Origin: Mycolicibacter engbaekii
GTDB lineage: Bacteria; Actinomycetota; Actinomycetes; Mycobacteriales; Mycobacteriaceae
Assembly: GCF_002101585.1 (NCBI RefSeq)
Contig: NZ_LQOT01000076.1
Span: forward strand, 186,001-250,000
Reading direction: 5' to 3'
Length of the DNA: 64,000 bases
The notes under the pieces are model-generated. The model saw only the letters and a program-made list of their open reading frames with translations, was not told the origin of the DNA and did not search any database. The translations under genes and the position numbers were made by a program. Shown in pieces: positions 16,312-25,598 of the stretch (the first letter of the stretch is position 1; every line of letters begins with the position of its first letter).

Positions 16312-16680
16312 ATGACAACCAGGACTCGCGCCGCGCTGGGGGCGCTCGGAGAACAAGCGGCCGTCGACTACCTGATCGGCCAGGGGTGGTCGATTCTGGC
16401 CCGCAACTGGCGCTGCAGGTATGGCGAACTCGATGTCGTCGCACACCATCCTGCGGCGCGCGCTGTGGTCTTCATCGAGGTGAAGACCCGCACCGGTGAC
16501 GGCTTCGGCGGGCTGGCCTACGCCGTGCCGCCGGAGAAGGTGCGCAGGCTGCGCCGGCTGGCCGGCGTCTGGCTGGTGGGCCAGCCATACCGGTGGGAAG
16601 CGGTCCGCCTCGACGTGATCAGGGTGCGGATCGGTCCGGGCAACGGAGTGCAGATCACCCATCTGCAGGGGGTGGGCTGA
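16312..16680 (+). CDS. YraN/UPF0102 nuclease-fold protein
   Basis: 122-residue protein (Rv2898c-like) with a restriction-endonuclease-like fold. Conserved GELDVVA and VVFIEVKTRTGDGFG carry the D-E-x-K-type residues. Function is unproven; the gene is regularly next to comM and dprA, which suggests a role in DNA uptake or repair. Its stop is directly followed by the comM ATG. Confidence 0.9.
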   Translation: MTTRTRAALGALGEQAAVDYLIGQGWSILARNWRCRYGELDVVAHHPAARAVVFIEVKTRTGDGFGGLAYAVPPEKVRRLRRLAGVWLVGQPYRWEAVRLDVIRVRIGPGNGVQITHLQGVG

Positions 16681-18192
16681 ATGGCGCTGGGACGGGCGTT
16701 CTCGGTCGCGGTGCGCGGCCTGCACGGGCTGATCGTGGAGATCGAAGCGGACATCACCTCGGGGCTGCCCGGGGTGCACCTGGTGGGCCTGCCCGACGCC
16801 GCTCTGCAGGAGTCACGCGACCGCGTGCGGGCGGCGATCACCAACAGCGGCCAGCGTTGGCCCGCGGCCCGGCTCACCCTGGCGCTCTCGCCGGCGACGC
16901 TGCCCAAGATGGGCTCCGTCTACGATGTCGCGCTGGCCGCGGCGGTGCTCGCCGCGGAACGCAAAGCGTCGTGGTCACTGCTGGACAAGACCGTACTTCT
17001 GGGGGAACTCGCGCTCGACGGGCGGGTGCGGCCGGTCCACGGGGTGCTGCCGGCGGTGCTGGCCGCCAAAAACGACGGCTGGGCTGCTGCGGTGGTTCCG
17101 GTGGACAACCTCGCCGAAGCCAGCCTGGTGGACGGCATCGATGTCTACGGCGTGGCGACGCTGCGCCAACTGTACGGCTGGCTGCGGGGGGCGGCACGGC
17201 TGCGGGACCGCGTCGCCACGGCGGCTCCGGTGGCCGAGCCGGCCGCCGACCTCGCCGAGGTGGTCGGTCAGGCCCAGGCCCGGTTCGCCGTCGAGGTGGC
17301 TGCCGCCGGCTCGCATCATCTGCTGCTGACCGGGCCGCCCGGAATCGGGAAAACCATGCTGGCCCAACGTCTTCCCGGCCTGCTGCCACCGTTGACCGAA
17401 AGCGAGTCGCTGGAGGTCACCGCCATCCACTCGGTTGCGGGCATGCTGTCGGACAGCGCACCGCTGATCACCCGGCCGCCCTTCATCGCGCCGCACCACA
17501 GCTCAAGCGTCGCGGCACTGGTGGGAGGGGGCTCCGGTATGGCTCGGCCCGGCGCGGTGAGCCGCGCGCATCGAGGGGTGCTGTTCCTCGACGAGTGTGC
17601 CGAGATCCGGGTCAGTGCCTTGGAGGCGCTGCGAACACCGTTGGAAGACGGCGAGATCAGGCTTGCCCGGCGCGACGGAGTGGCCTGCTATCCGGCTCGC
17701 TTCCAATTGGTCATGGCGGCCAATCCGTGCCCGTGCGCACCGGCCGATCCCCGGGACTGCACCTGCAAGGCGATGGAGAAGCGGCGCTACCTCGGCCGGT
17801 TGTCGGGTCCGCTGCTGGATCGGGTCGATCTGCGGGTGGAGATGCATCCGGTCCGGGCGGGTGCGTTCTCGGCCGACGACGGGGAGTCGACGGCGGCGGT
17901 GCGGGCACGGGTGGCCCACGCGCGTGCCGCGGCCGCCCAGCGCTGGGGGCCGCACGGCTTTCGCACCAACGCCGAGGTCAGCGGGGCGTTGCTGCGACGC
18001 AGGTTTCGGCTCAGCAGCCAGGCGATGGCACCGTTGCGCACCGCGCTGGACCGCGGGCTGCTGTCGATCCGGGGGGCAAACCGTACCCTGCGGGTCGCGT
18101 GGACCCTGAGCGATCTGGCGGGGCGGACCGCGCCCGGGCCCAACGAGGTCTGCGCCGCCCTGAGCTTTCGTCAGGCGGGACGGGGCCGATGA
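16681..18192 (+). CDS. comM: ComM/YifB-type AAA+ ATPase (Mg-chelatase-like)
   Basis: 503-residue hexameric helicase-like ATPase that promotes branch migration during recombination of incoming DNA in other bacteria. N-terminal Lon-protease-like domain (1-190), then Walker A GPPGIGKTM, the HHSSSVAALVGGGSGMARPGAVSRAH loop, Walker B GVLFLDECAE and sensor MAANPCPC with the zinc-like cysteines CPCAPADPRDCTC. It overlaps dprA by ATGA. Confidence 0.93.
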   Translation: MALGRAFSVAVRGLHGLIVEIEADITSGLPGVHLVGLPDAALQESRDRVRAAITNSGQRWPAARLTLALSPATLPKMGSVYDVALAAAVLAAERKASWSLLDKTVLLGELALDGRVRPVHGVLPAVLAAKNDGWAAAVVPVDNLAEASLVDGIDVYGVATLRQLYGWLRGAARLRDRVATAAPVAEPAADLAEVVGQAQARFAVEVAAAGSHHLLLTGPPGIGKTMLAQRLPGLLPPLTESESLEVTAIHSVAGMLSDSAPLITRPPFIAPHHSSSVAALVGGGSGMARPGAVSRAHRGVLFLDECAEIRVSALEALRTPLEDGEIRLARRDGVACYPARFQLVMAANPCPCAPADPRDCTCKAMEKRRYLGRLSGPLLDRVDLRVEMHPVRAGAFSADDGESTAAVRARVAHARAAAAQRWGPHGFRTNAEVSGALLRRRFRLSSQAMAPLRTALDRGLLSIRGANRTLRVAWTLSDLAGRTAPGPNEVCAALSFRQAGRGR

Positions 18193-19325
18193 GCGCGGGG
18201 GACAGCGTCTTGCGGGCCTGGGCATACCTGTCCCGGGTCGCTGAGCCACCGCGCGCGGACCTGGCGGCATTGGTCGGCCGGGTCGGCCCGGTCGAGGCGG
18301 CAGAGCGGATCCGCCGTGGTGCGGTCGAACCGGAGCTGGCCCGGCACACCGAGTTCCGGCGTGATCTCGATGTCGCCTCTGACGATCTGGAGGTGCTGGC
18401 CCGGCGCGGAGGCCGCCTGATCACCCCGGACGACGACGAGTGGCCGACGCTCGCGTTTGCCGCATTCAGCGGCGCCGGCGCCGCGGCAACCCCGGACTGC
18501 CGGCCGCCGCTGGTGCTGTGGGCGGTGGGCCCGGCACGCCTCGATGCCGTCGCGGAGCGGGCCGTGGCGATCGTCGGAACTCGAGCGGCAACGTCCTACG
18601 GGGAAACGGTGGCCGCGGAACTGGCCGCCGGAGTGGCCGAACGCGACGTCGCAGTGGTGTCCGGCGGCGCGTACGGAATCGACGGGGCAGCCCACCGCGC
18701 CGCGCTGGCCGCGGACGGAACGACGGTGGCGGTACTGGCCGCCGGAGTCGACATCGCCTATCCGGCAGGCCATTCCGCATTGCTGCAGCGGATCGGTGCG
18801 GCCGGTCTGCTGGTCACCGAATACCCGCCCGGGGTCCGCCCTGCCCGCTACCGTTTTCTGACCCGTAACCGGCTGGTGGCGGCTCTGGCCGGACCGACGG
18901 TGGTGGTGGAGGCCGGGATACGCAGCGGCGCGGCCAACACCGCCGCGTGGGCACGGCGGCTGGGCCGGCCGGTTGCCGCAGTTCCCGGGCCGGTCACGAG
19001 CGGGGCCTCGGCAGGCTGTCACGTGCTGCTGCGCGGCGGTGCCGAGGTGGTGACCCGGGCCGGTGACGTGATCGAGCTGGCGGGCCGGGTCGGCGAGCTG
19101 GCCGAGGATCCGCCCCGGCCGGCCACGCCGCTGGACGGGCTCAGCGCCGACCAGCGTCAGGTCTATGAGGCGTTGCCCGGCCGCGGTGTGGTCACCGTCG
19201 ATCAGGTCGCCCGGACAGCCGGGCTGGCCCCGGCGCAGGTGCTCGCGCCGCTGGCGATGCTGGAGCTCGCCGGTCTGGTGCAACGGCGCGACGGCAGCTG
19301 GGGGATCGTCCGCGGCCGCCGGTAG
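18189..19325 (+). CDS. dprA: DNA-processing protein DprA
   Basis: Single-stranded DNA binding protein that loads RecA during natural transformation and may serve in general recombination. 378 residues: N-terminal SAM-like part, Rossmann core with IVGTRAATSYGE, VSGGAYGIDGAAH and EYPPGVRPARYRFLTRNRL, and a C-terminal winged-helix domain (VDQVARTAGLAPAQVLAPLAMLE). Follows comM with a four-base overlap. Confidence 0.95.
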   Translation: MSAGDSVLRAWAYLSRVAEPPRADLAALVGRVGPVEAAERIRRGAVEPELARHTEFRRDLDVASDDLEVLARRGGRLITPDDDEWPTLAFAAFSGAGAAATPDCRPPLVLWAVGPARLDAVAERAVAIVGTRAATSYGETVAAELAAGVAERDVAVVSGGAYGIDGAAHRAALAADGTTVAVLAAGVDIAYPAGHSALLQRIGAAGLLVTEYPPGVRPARYRFLTRNRLVAALAGPTVVVEAGIRSGAANTAAWARRLGRPVAAVPGPVTSGASAGCHVLLRGGAEVVTRAGDVIELAGRVGELAEDPPRPATPLDGLSADQRQVYEALPGRGVVTVDQVARTAGLAPAQVLAPLAMLELAGLVQRRDGSWGIVRGRR

Positions 19326-19366
19326 CTCGTATAGTCGGCTGGGGCAGGCCGATGAACGGAGGCAGC

Positions 19367-20236
19367 GTGGCGGGGCGACCGGTTCACACTTTCGAAGTTG
19401 TCCGAACCGAACGTGCTTCGGCGCACATGATTCGAGTGGTTTTGGGCGGCAGTGGTTTTGACACCTTTGCGCCCAGCGATTTCACAGATTCGTACGTCAA
19501 GGTGCTCTTTGTGCGCCATGAGGTCGACGTGGACGCGCTGCCGCGCCCGTTGACGCTGGACAGCTTCGACGGACTGCCCGAGGAGCACCGCCCCGTGATC
19601 CGCACCCTGACGGTGCGGCGGGCCGATTCGGCGAGCCGGGAAATCGCTATCGATGTCTCGGTGCACGGTGACCACGGTGTTGTCGGCCCGTGGGCCCGCA
19701 GTGCGCAGCCCGGAGATGCGGTGTACCTGATGGGTCCCAATGGCGCCTACGCACCCGACCCCAGCGCCGACTGGCATCTGCTGGCCGGTGACGAGAGTGC
19801 CCTGCCGGCCATCGCCGCGGCGCTGGAGGCACTGCCGGCCGGTGCGGTCGGAAAGGCGTTCATCGAAGTGGCCGGCCCCGAAGACGAGATCGCCTTGGAC
19901 GCGCCGGAGGGAGTCGAGCTCTTCTGGCTGCACCGTGGCGCACGTGCCGACCTGGTGGGCCAGGAACGGGCCGGGGACAACGACCCGCTGATCGAGGCGG
20001 TCACCACCGCCGCGTGGCTGCCCGGCCGGGTTCAGGTGTTCATCCACGGCGAGGCCCAGGCGGTCATGCACAACCTTCGGCCCTATATCCGCAAGGAGCG
20101 CGGGGTCGACGCCAAGTGGGCGTCGATCTCCGGTTACTGGCGGCGTGGTCGCACCGAGGAGACCTTCCGGCAGTGGAAGAAGGAACTCGCCGCCGCCGAA
20201 GCTGCCGAGGCCGCCGGCGCAGAGCGCGGGGCATGA
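19367..20236 (+). CDS. viuB: Siderophore-interacting protein / flavin reductase-like
   Basis: 289-residue member of the ViuB/SIP family (Rv2895c-like), thought to reduce ferric siderophore with FAD and NAD(P)H in the cytoplasm. FAD-binding block VRTLTVRRAD (R-x-Y-T-like) and the DGDE-like LLAGDESALPAIAAALE segment are visible, with the C-terminal HGEAQAVMHNLRPYIRKERG. The GTG at 19367 is preferred over an upstream ATG (19352) because GGAGG lies 4 nt upstream and homology starts at AGRPVHTFEVV. A flavoenzyme gene follows after 4 nt. Confidence 0.88.
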   Translation: MAGRPVHTFEVVRTERASAHMIRVVLGGSGFDTFAPSDFTDSYVKVLFVRHEVDVDALPRPLTLDSFDGLPEEHRPVIRTLTVRRADSASREIAIDVSVHGDHGVVGPWARSAQPGDAVYLMGPNGAYAPDPSADWHLLAGDESALPAIAAALEALPAGAVGKAFIEVAGPEDEIALDAPEGVELFWLHRGARADLVGQERAGDNDPLIEAVTTAAWLPGRVQVFIHGEAQAVMHNLRPYIRKERGVDAKWASISGYWRRGRTEETFRQWKKELAAAEAAEAAGAERGA

Positions 20237-20240
20237 GGCC

Positions 20241-21401
20241 ATGGCATTCGGGGACTACCAGTTCGAGATCTACCTGCAGGGCCTGGCCGGGGTGTTGCCG
20301 TCGCTTCCGATGACGTACACCGAGTTGGAGGCCAAAGCCGCTGCAGCCCTTTCCCCCTCGGTGTGGTCCTATGTGGCCGGGGGCGCTGGTGACGAGCGCA
20401 CTCAGCGGGCCAACGTCGCGGCTTTCGACAAGTGGGGGCTCATACCGCGGATGTTCGTCGGCGCCGCCGAGCGGGACCTGTCCGTCGAGATGTTCGGACT
20501 GCGGCTGCCGGCGCCGGTCTTCATGGCTCCGATCGGCGTCATCGGCATCTGTGCCCAGGACGGACACGGTGACCTGGCCAGTGCGCGCGCGGCGGCCGCC
20601 ACCGGCGTGCCGATGATGGTGTCCACCCTGACCGCCGACCCGCTTGAGGACGTCGCCGCCGAATTCGGGGATACCCCGGGGTTTTTCCAGCTGTATACCC
20701 CCAAGGACCGGGAGCTGGCGGCCAGTCTGGTGCAGCGCGCTCAGGGCGCGGGCTACCGGGCGATCGTCGTCACCCTCGATACGTGGGTTCCGGGCTGGCG
20801 ACCGCGGGATCTGGCCACCTCGAACTTCCCGCAGCTGCGGGGTCACTGCCTGGCCAACTATTTCTCCGACCCGGTGTTCCGCGCAAGCCTGGCCCAGCCG
20901 CCGGAGGAGAACCCGCAGGCCGCGATCCTGTCCTGGGTGCAGACCTTCGGTAATCCGCTGACCTGGGCTGACCTGCCGTGGCTGCGGTCCTTGACCGACC
21001 TGCCGCTGATCGTCAAGGGCATCTGTCACCCCGACGATGTGCGGCGCGCCCGCGACGGCGGTGTGGACGGCGTGTACTGCTCCACGCACGGCGGTCGTCA
21101 AGCCAACGGGGGACTACCCGCCCTGGACTGCCTGCCCGATGTGGTGGCCGCCGCCGACGGGATGCCGGTGCTCTTCGATTCGGGGGTCCGGACCGGCGCC
21201 GACATCATCAAGGCCCTGGCGCTGGGGGCGACCGCGGTCGGCATCGGCCGGCCCTATGCCTATGGACTGGCGCTGGGCGGGACCGCCGGAATCGTGCACG
21301 TGCTGCGCTCGCTGCTGGCCGAGGCCGACCTGATCATGGCGGTGGACGGGTATCCGTCACGGGTTGATCTCACCCCGGAAACGTTGCGGCGCGTCACCTG
21401 A
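20241..21401 (+). CDS. FMN-dependent alpha-hydroxy-acid oxidase, lactate 2-monooxygenase-like
   Basis: 386 residues, very close in layout to the mycobacterial lactate 2-monooxygenase, which converts L-lactate to acetate and CO2. Matching blocks: LSYVAGGAGDERTQRAN-like start, DLSVEMFGLRLPAPVFMAPIGV, LDTWVPGWRPRDL, LIVKGICHPDDVRRA, GVDGVYCSTHGGRQANGGLPALD and LFDSGVRTGADIIKALALGA. The active-site histidine is kept, but the preceding residue, Asn in most family members (SNHGGR), is Thr here. ATG 20241 is 4 nt after viuB, so the two are co-transcribed. Confidence 0.88.
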   Translation: MAFGDYQFEIYLQGLAGVLPSLPMTYTELEAKAAAALSPSVWSYVAGGAGDERTQRANVAAFDKWGLIPRMFVGAAERDLSVEMFGLRLPAPVFMAPIGVIGICAQDGHGDLASARAAAATGVPMMVSTLTADPLEDVAAEFGDTPGFFQLYTPKDRELAASLVQRAQGAGYRAIVVTLDTWVPGWRPRDLATSNFPQLRGHCLANYFSDPVFRASLAQPPEENPQAAILSWVQTFGNPLTWADLPWLRSLTDLPLIVKGICHPDDVRRARDGGVDGVYCSTHGGRQANGGLPALDCLPDVVAAADGMPVLFDSGVRTGADIIKALALGATAVGIGRPYAYGLALGGTAGIVHVLRSLLAEADLIMAVDGYPSRVDLTPETLRRVT

Positions 21402-21434
21402 GGCTGCGGGCAACCGGTCTGAGAGCGTGGCCCG

Positions 21435-22334
21435 GTGGACGCGATTCTCGATGAGTTCGACCAGTACCTGGCTTTGGAGCGGGGCCGGTCGGACCACACC
21501 CGGCGCGCCTACCTCGGCGACCTGCGATCGCTGTTCGGGTTTCTCGCCGAACGCGGACATAGCCGCATCGATGAGCTGAGCCTTCCGCTGCTGCGCAGCT
21601 GGCTGGCCACCCAGGCCGGCGTCGGCGCGGCCCGCAGCACGCTGGCACGGCGCACCTCGACGGTCAAGACCTTCACCGCCTGGGCGGCGCGCCGCGGACT
21701 GCTGACATCGGATCCCGGGGCTCGCCTGCAGCTGCCGAAATCCCACCGCACACTGCCGGCGGTGTTGCGCCGCGACCAGGCTCAAGAAGTGATGGATGCC
21801 GCGAAATCCGGTGCCCAACAAGAAGACCCGCTAGCGTTACGGGACAGATTGATCACCGAGTTGCTGTACGCCACAGCGGTACGGGTCAGCGAACTGTGCG
21901 GACTCGACATCGATGACGTGGACAGCTCCCGGCGGGTGCTGCGGGTGGTGGGCAAAGGCAACAAGCAACGGACCGTGCCGTTCGGGGAGCCCGCCGCCGA
22001 AGCCCTGCAAGCGTGGCTCGGGCGCGGGCGACCGCCGCTGGCGACCGCCGAATCCGGCCCGGCGCTGCTGCTCGGCGCCCGCGGCGGGCGCCTTGATCCC
22101 CGCCAGGCCCGCACCGTGGTGCACCAGACCGTCGCCGCGGTGGGTGGCACACCAGACATGGGTCCCCACGGGCTGCGCCATACCGCGGCCACGCACCTGC
22201 TGGAGGGCGGGGCAGACCTGCGGATCGTGCAGGAACTGCTCGGGCACTCCAGCCTGGCCACCACCCAGCTCTACACCCATGTCACGGTTGCCCGGCTGCG
22301 TGCCGTGCACGATCAGGCCCATCCGCGAGCGTGA
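21435..22334 (+). CDS. xerC: Tyrosine recombinase XerC
   Basis: Chromosome-dimer resolution recombinase that works with XerD at dif. 299 residues, GTG start. N-terminal SAM-like core-binding domain (FDQYLALERGRSDHTRRAYLGDL), then the catalytic domain with Arg (TAVRVSEL), Lys (VGKGNKQRTVP), HGLRHTAATH, His and the nucleophilic Tyr in HSSLATTQLYTHV. Chromosomal context (next to rpsB in actinobacteria) supports XerC, not a phage integrase. Overlaps the hydrolase gene by GTGA. Confidence 0.93.
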   Translation: MDAILDEFDQYLALERGRSDHTRRAYLGDLRSLFGFLAERGHSRIDELSLPLLRSWLATQAGVGAARSTLARRTSTVKTFTAWAARRGLLTSDPGARLQLPKSHRTLPAVLRRDQAQEVMDAAKSGAQQEDPLALRDRLITELLYATAVRVSELCGLDIDDVDSSRRVLRVVGKGNKQRTVPFGEPAAEALQAWLGRGRPPLATAESGPALLLGARGGRLDPRQARTVVHQTVAAVGGTPDMGPHGLRHTAATHLLEGGADLRIVQELLGHSSLATTQLYTHVTVARLRAVHDQAHPRA

Positions 22335-23197
22335 CCGTGCGGGAATTCGTCGACCTCCCCTCAGCGCGGGTCTCCTACCTCGACTTCCGCCCCGACGACC
22401 CGTCGGCCGGCACCGTGGTGCTGCTGCACGGCGGCGGCACCGACAACGCGGCGCTGTCCTGGGGTGCTGTCGGACCGCGGCTGGCCGCCGGCGGCTTTCG
22501 GGTCGTCGCGCCCGATCATCCGGGTTGCGGTGCCAGTCCGCTGCCCGACTGGCGGGTGACGCAGCAACGGCTGGTGGCCTACGTCGGGGAGTTCGTCGAC
22601 GCGCTCGGCCTGGACCGCTACGCCATCGGCGGCCTGTCGCTGGGCGGGGGACTGACCATCGGCCATGTGCTGGCACGGCCGCAACGCGTCGCCGGGGCGG
22701 TGCTGCTGGACAGTTATGGGTTGATGCCGCGGCTGCACGGCGGACGACACCTGCTGGCCTGGGCGATGCAGCGCACCGGCGCGCTCGATCTGGCCACCCG
22801 CGCGATGGCGACCAACAGTGCGGCCCTGGCCTGGAGCCTCAAATCCCTGATCCGCGACCCGGCGCAACGCACCCCGGAGCTGGTCGCGGAGATCGTCGCG
22901 GCCGCCCGCCAGCCCGGGTTCACCGCTTTCGAGCAATGGCAGCGCAATGAGATGTTGTGGAACCGGTTGAGAACCGACTACACCAGGCGACTGGCGGACA
23001 TCGCGCGGCCGGTGCTGATCGTGCACGGTGACCGGGATGTCGGCGTGCCGGTGTCGCGTGCGCGCGCGGCCGCTGCGCTGATCCCGCACGCCGAGTTGAA
23101 AGTCATCGCCGGTGCCGGCCATTGGGTCCAACGGGACCAGCCCGAGGCCGTCGTTGCCGTGATGACCGATTTTCTGCGCCGGGTGCTGGCGTCCTAG
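22331..23197 (+). CDS. Alpha/beta-fold hydrolase
   Basis: 288-residue serine hydrolase. The oxyanion region LLHGGGTDNAALSW, nucleophile elbow GGLSLGGG, acid in VHGDRDVGVP and catalytic His in GAGHWVQRDQPE are all present, with a cap domain in between. Substrate unknown. Translation is probably coupled to xerC through a GTGA overlap. The 3' end overlaps the convergent M23 gene by 4 nt. Confidence 0.88.
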   Translation: MTVREFVDLPSARVSYLDFRPDDPSAGTVVLLHGGGTDNAALSWGAVGPRLAAGGFRVVAPDHPGCGASPLPDWRVTQQRLVAYVGEFVDALGLDRYAIGGLSLGGGLTIGHVLARPQRVAGAVLLDSYGLMPRLHGGRHLLAWAMQRTGALDLATRAMATNSAALAWSLKSLIRDPAQRTPELVAEIVAAARQPGFTAFEQWQRNEMLWNRLRTDYTRRLADIARPVLIVHGDRDVGVPVSRARAAAALIPHAELKVIAGAGHWVQRDQPEAVVAVMTDFLRRVLAS

Positions 23198-23688
23198 CCG
23201 CTCGACAGCGGCTTGAGCCGAATCGGCGTCGAGGCCAGTAACGCCAGCGGGTCGACGTAGTCGGCGCGGGACGCCGGACCCCACATCGCGCCCCAATGCA
23301 GGCAGGCCGGCGCGGCGCAGCCGGGATGGCCGGGCTCCACCGTGCCGAGCACCGATCCCGCGGCCAGCAACTGTCCGGCCCGCACCTTCGCCGAAACCGG
23401 CTGGTAGCTGGTGCGCAGCCCGCCGGGATGGTCCAGCGACACCACCGGCTGCCCACCGGACCGCCCGGCGAACACCACTGTCGCGGCCCCCGGGGCGTAC
23501 ACCGGCTGGCCCGGCTCGGCGGCCAGGTCCACGCCCCGGTGACCGCGCCGCCAGTCCGGGCGAGGTGCGTCGAACGGCCGCACCACCGCCGGGCGCGGTC
23601 GCAGCGGCCAATCCAGCCGGATCGGGCTGCCCACCGCCGGCGGGGCGAGCAGTAAGCTGGCGGCCAGCAACAACGCCGCAAATCGCAT
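23194..23688 (-). CDS. M23-family peptidase-like exported protein (LytM fold)
   Basis: 164 residues with a signal peptide (MRFAALLLAASLLLAPPAVG). The LytM zinc site is partly there: HRGVD supplies His and Asp, and CLHWG supplies the final His. The residues usually acting as catalytic histidines are changed: the YxH position reads SYQPV and the HxH motif reads CLH. I recall similar changes in actinobacterial homologues (Rv2891-like), so this may be a subfamily feature, either inactive or using other residues. Probably binds or cuts peptidoglycan outside the cell. Confidence 0.8.
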   Translation of the reverse strand: MRFAALLLAASLLLAPPAVGSPIRLDWPLRPRPAVVRPFDAPRPDWRRGHRGVDLAAEPGQPVYAPGAATVVFAGRSGGQPVVSLDHPGGLRTSYQPVSAKVRAGQLLAAGSVLGTVEPGHPGCAAPACLHWGAMWGPASRADYVDPLALLASTPIRLKPLSSG

Positions 23689-23759
23689 GCCCCCAGTGCA
23701 CCCGGCGGCCCCGAAACCGGCCAGTCACCGCTGTGGACAAAGCACCTGTTGGGACGGTG

Positions 23760-23765
23760 TAAACT
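23760..23765 (+). promoter_or_regulatory. Candidate rpsB promoter (-10)
   Basis: TAAACT matches TANNNT. The start codon is at 23925, giving a leader of about 150 nt that may carry the S2-type autoregulation seen in other bacteria; no defined structure was identified. Confidence 0.45.
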
Positions 23766-23924
23766 CGGCTACGCAGTTCGCGTCAAGCGGACTAACTTCG
23801 CGTGTCTGCACCACAACCGGATGCCGGATGGTCCCCGACAGGGGTCCGGTATCTCAGCAGGCACCAGGGCCCGGCCTCACCCGATGCCGGGCGACAACCG
23901 ACACTAAGAAAGCTGGATACAGCC

Positions 23925-24752
23925 ATGGCCGTAGTGACCATGAAGCAGCTGCTCGACAGCGGCGCCCACTTCGGGCATCAGACCCGTCGTTGGAACCCCA
24001 AGATGAAGCGGTTCATCTTCACCGACCGCAACGGCATCTACATCATCGACTTGCAGCAGACGCTGACGTACATCGACAAGGCGTACGAGTTCGTCAAAGA
24101 GACCGTCGCCCACGGCGGTTCCATCATGTTCGTCGGCACCAAGAAGCAGGCGCAGGAGTCGGTCGCGGCCGAGGCCACCCGGGTCGGGATGCCCTACGTC
24201 AACCAGCGCTGGCTGGGCGGCATGCTCACCAACTTCTCCACCGTGCACAAGCGTCTGCAGCGCCTCAAGGAGCTTGAGGCCATGGAGCAGACCGGCGGTT
24301 TCGAGGGACGCACCAAGAAGGAAATCTTGATGCTGACCCGCGAGAAGAACAAGCTGGAGCGCAGCCTCGGCGGTATCCGCGACATGGCCAAGGTGCCCTC
24401 GGCCATCTGGGTCGTCGACACCAACAAGGAGCACATCGCCGTCGGCGAGGCCCGCAAGCTGGGCATCCCGGTCATCGCGATCCTGGACACCAACTGCGAC
24501 CCCGACCTCGTCGACTACCCGATCCCGGGCAATGACGACGCGATCCGCTCGGCGGCGCTGCTGACCAAGGTCATCGCTTCCGCGGTGGCCGAGGGGCTGC
24601 AGGCCCGGGCAGGTCAGGGCAACGGTGCGGGCAAGGCTGAGGCCGACGCGGTTGAGCCGCTGGCCGAGTGGGAGCAGGAGTTGCTGGCGGGCGCCACCAC
24701 CTCTGCACCCGACGCCGCCGCCGGCGCCGACACCACCACCGACGCATCGTAG
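23925..24752 (+). CDS. rpsB: 30S ribosomal protein uS2
   Basis: Small-subunit protein bridging head and body, 275 residues. Canonical MKQLLDSGAHFGHQTRRWNPKMKRFIF, RWLGGMLTNF and PVIAILDTNCDPD blocks. The C-terminal tail beyond residue 230 is Ala/Thr-rich (TTSAPDAAAGADTTTDAS) and probably disordered. Followed 15 nt later by tsf. Confidence 0.98.
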   Translation: MAVVTMKQLLDSGAHFGHQTRRWNPKMKRFIFTDRNGIYIIDLQQTLTYIDKAYEFVKETVAHGGSIMFVGTKKQAQESVAAEATRVGMPYVNQRWLGGMLTNFSTVHKRLQRLKELEAMEQTGGFEGRTKKEILMLTREKNKLERSLGGIRDMAKVPSAIWVVDTNKEHIAVGEARKLGIPVIAILDTNCDPDLVDYPIPGNDDAIRSAALLTKVIASAVAEGLQARAGQGNGAGKAEADAVEPLAEWEQELLAGATTSAPDAAAGADTTTDAS

Positions 24753-24767
24753 GAAAGGCACACCACA

Positions 24768-25583
24768 GTGGCGAACTACACCGCTGCCGACGTCAAGCGG
24801 CTTCGGGAACTCACCGGCTCAGGCATGATGGACTGCAAGAATGCGCTGGCCGAGAGCGACGGCGACTTCGACAAGGCCGTCGAGGTGCTGCGCATCAAGG
24901 GCGCCAAGGACGTCGGCAAGCGCGCTGAGCGCGCCACCGCCGAAGGCCTGGTCGCCGCCAAGGGCGGCGCCCTGATCGAGTTGAACTCCGAGACCGATTT
25001 CGTCGCCAAGAACGCCGAGTTCCAGGCGCTGGCCGAGGAGGTCGTGACCGCGGCCGCCGCGGCCAAGACCGACGACGTCGAGGTGCTCAAGGCCGCGAAG
25101 GCCGGCGACCGCACCGTCGGCGAGGCGATCGAGGCGCTGTCGGCCAAGATCGGCGAGAAGCTTGAGCTGCGCCGGGTCGCCTACTTCGACGGCAACGTGG
25201 AGACCTACCTGCACAAGCGGGCCTCCGACCTGCCGCCGGCCGTGGGCGTCCTGGTCGAGTACGAGGGCTCCAACACCGAGGCGGCCCACGCCGTGGCGCT
25301 GCAGATCGCCGCGCTCAAGGCCAAGTACCTCACGCGTGACGACGTTCCCGCCGACCTGGTGGCCAACGAGCGCCGCATCGCCGAGGAGACGGCCAAGGAG
25401 GAGGGCAAGCCCGAGGCTGCCCTGCCCAAGATCGTCGAGGGCCGGGTCACCGGCTTCTTCAAGGATGTCGTGCTGCTGGAGCAGTCCTCGGTGTCGGACT
25501 CCAAGAAGAGCGTCAAGGCGCTGCTGGAAGAGGCAGGCGTGACCGTGACCCGCTTCGTGCGGTTCGAGGTCGGCCAGGCCTAA
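24768..25583 (+). CDS. tsf: Elongation factor Ts
   Basis: Nucleotide-exchange factor for EF-Tu, 271 residues, GTG start. N-terminal UBA-like domain (VKRLRELTGSGMMDCKNAL), the core with ELNSETDFVAKN and a long coiled segment, and the ending LLEEAGVTVTRFVRFEVGQ. Co-transcribed with rpsB and followed by a strong terminator. Confidence 0.98.
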   Translation: MANYTAADVKRLRELTGSGMMDCKNALAESDGDFDKAVEVLRIKGAKDVGKRAERATAEGLVAAKGGALIELNSETDFVAKNAEFQALAEEVVTAAAAAKTDDVEVLKAAKAGDRTVGEAIEALSAKIGEKLELRRVAYFDGNVETYLHKRASDLPPAVGVLVEYEGSNTEAAHAVALQIAALKAKYLTRDDVPADLVANERRIAEETAKEEGKPEAALPKIVEGRVTGFFKDVVLLEQSSVSDSKKSVKALLEEAGVTVTRFVRFEVGQA

Positions 25584-25598
25584 TCTCCGGTCGTAGAG

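Noticed and set aside
16593..19325. A 910-residue open frame spanning yraN, comM and dprA
   Set aside because: It is the comM-shadow extension of the dprA frame; real dprA begins at 18189 and the upstream part has no family match.
21435..22334. Tyrosine recombinase as a sign of a mobile element
   Set aside because: Motifs and position next to rpsB are those of chromosomal XerC; no attachment repeats or phage genes flank it.
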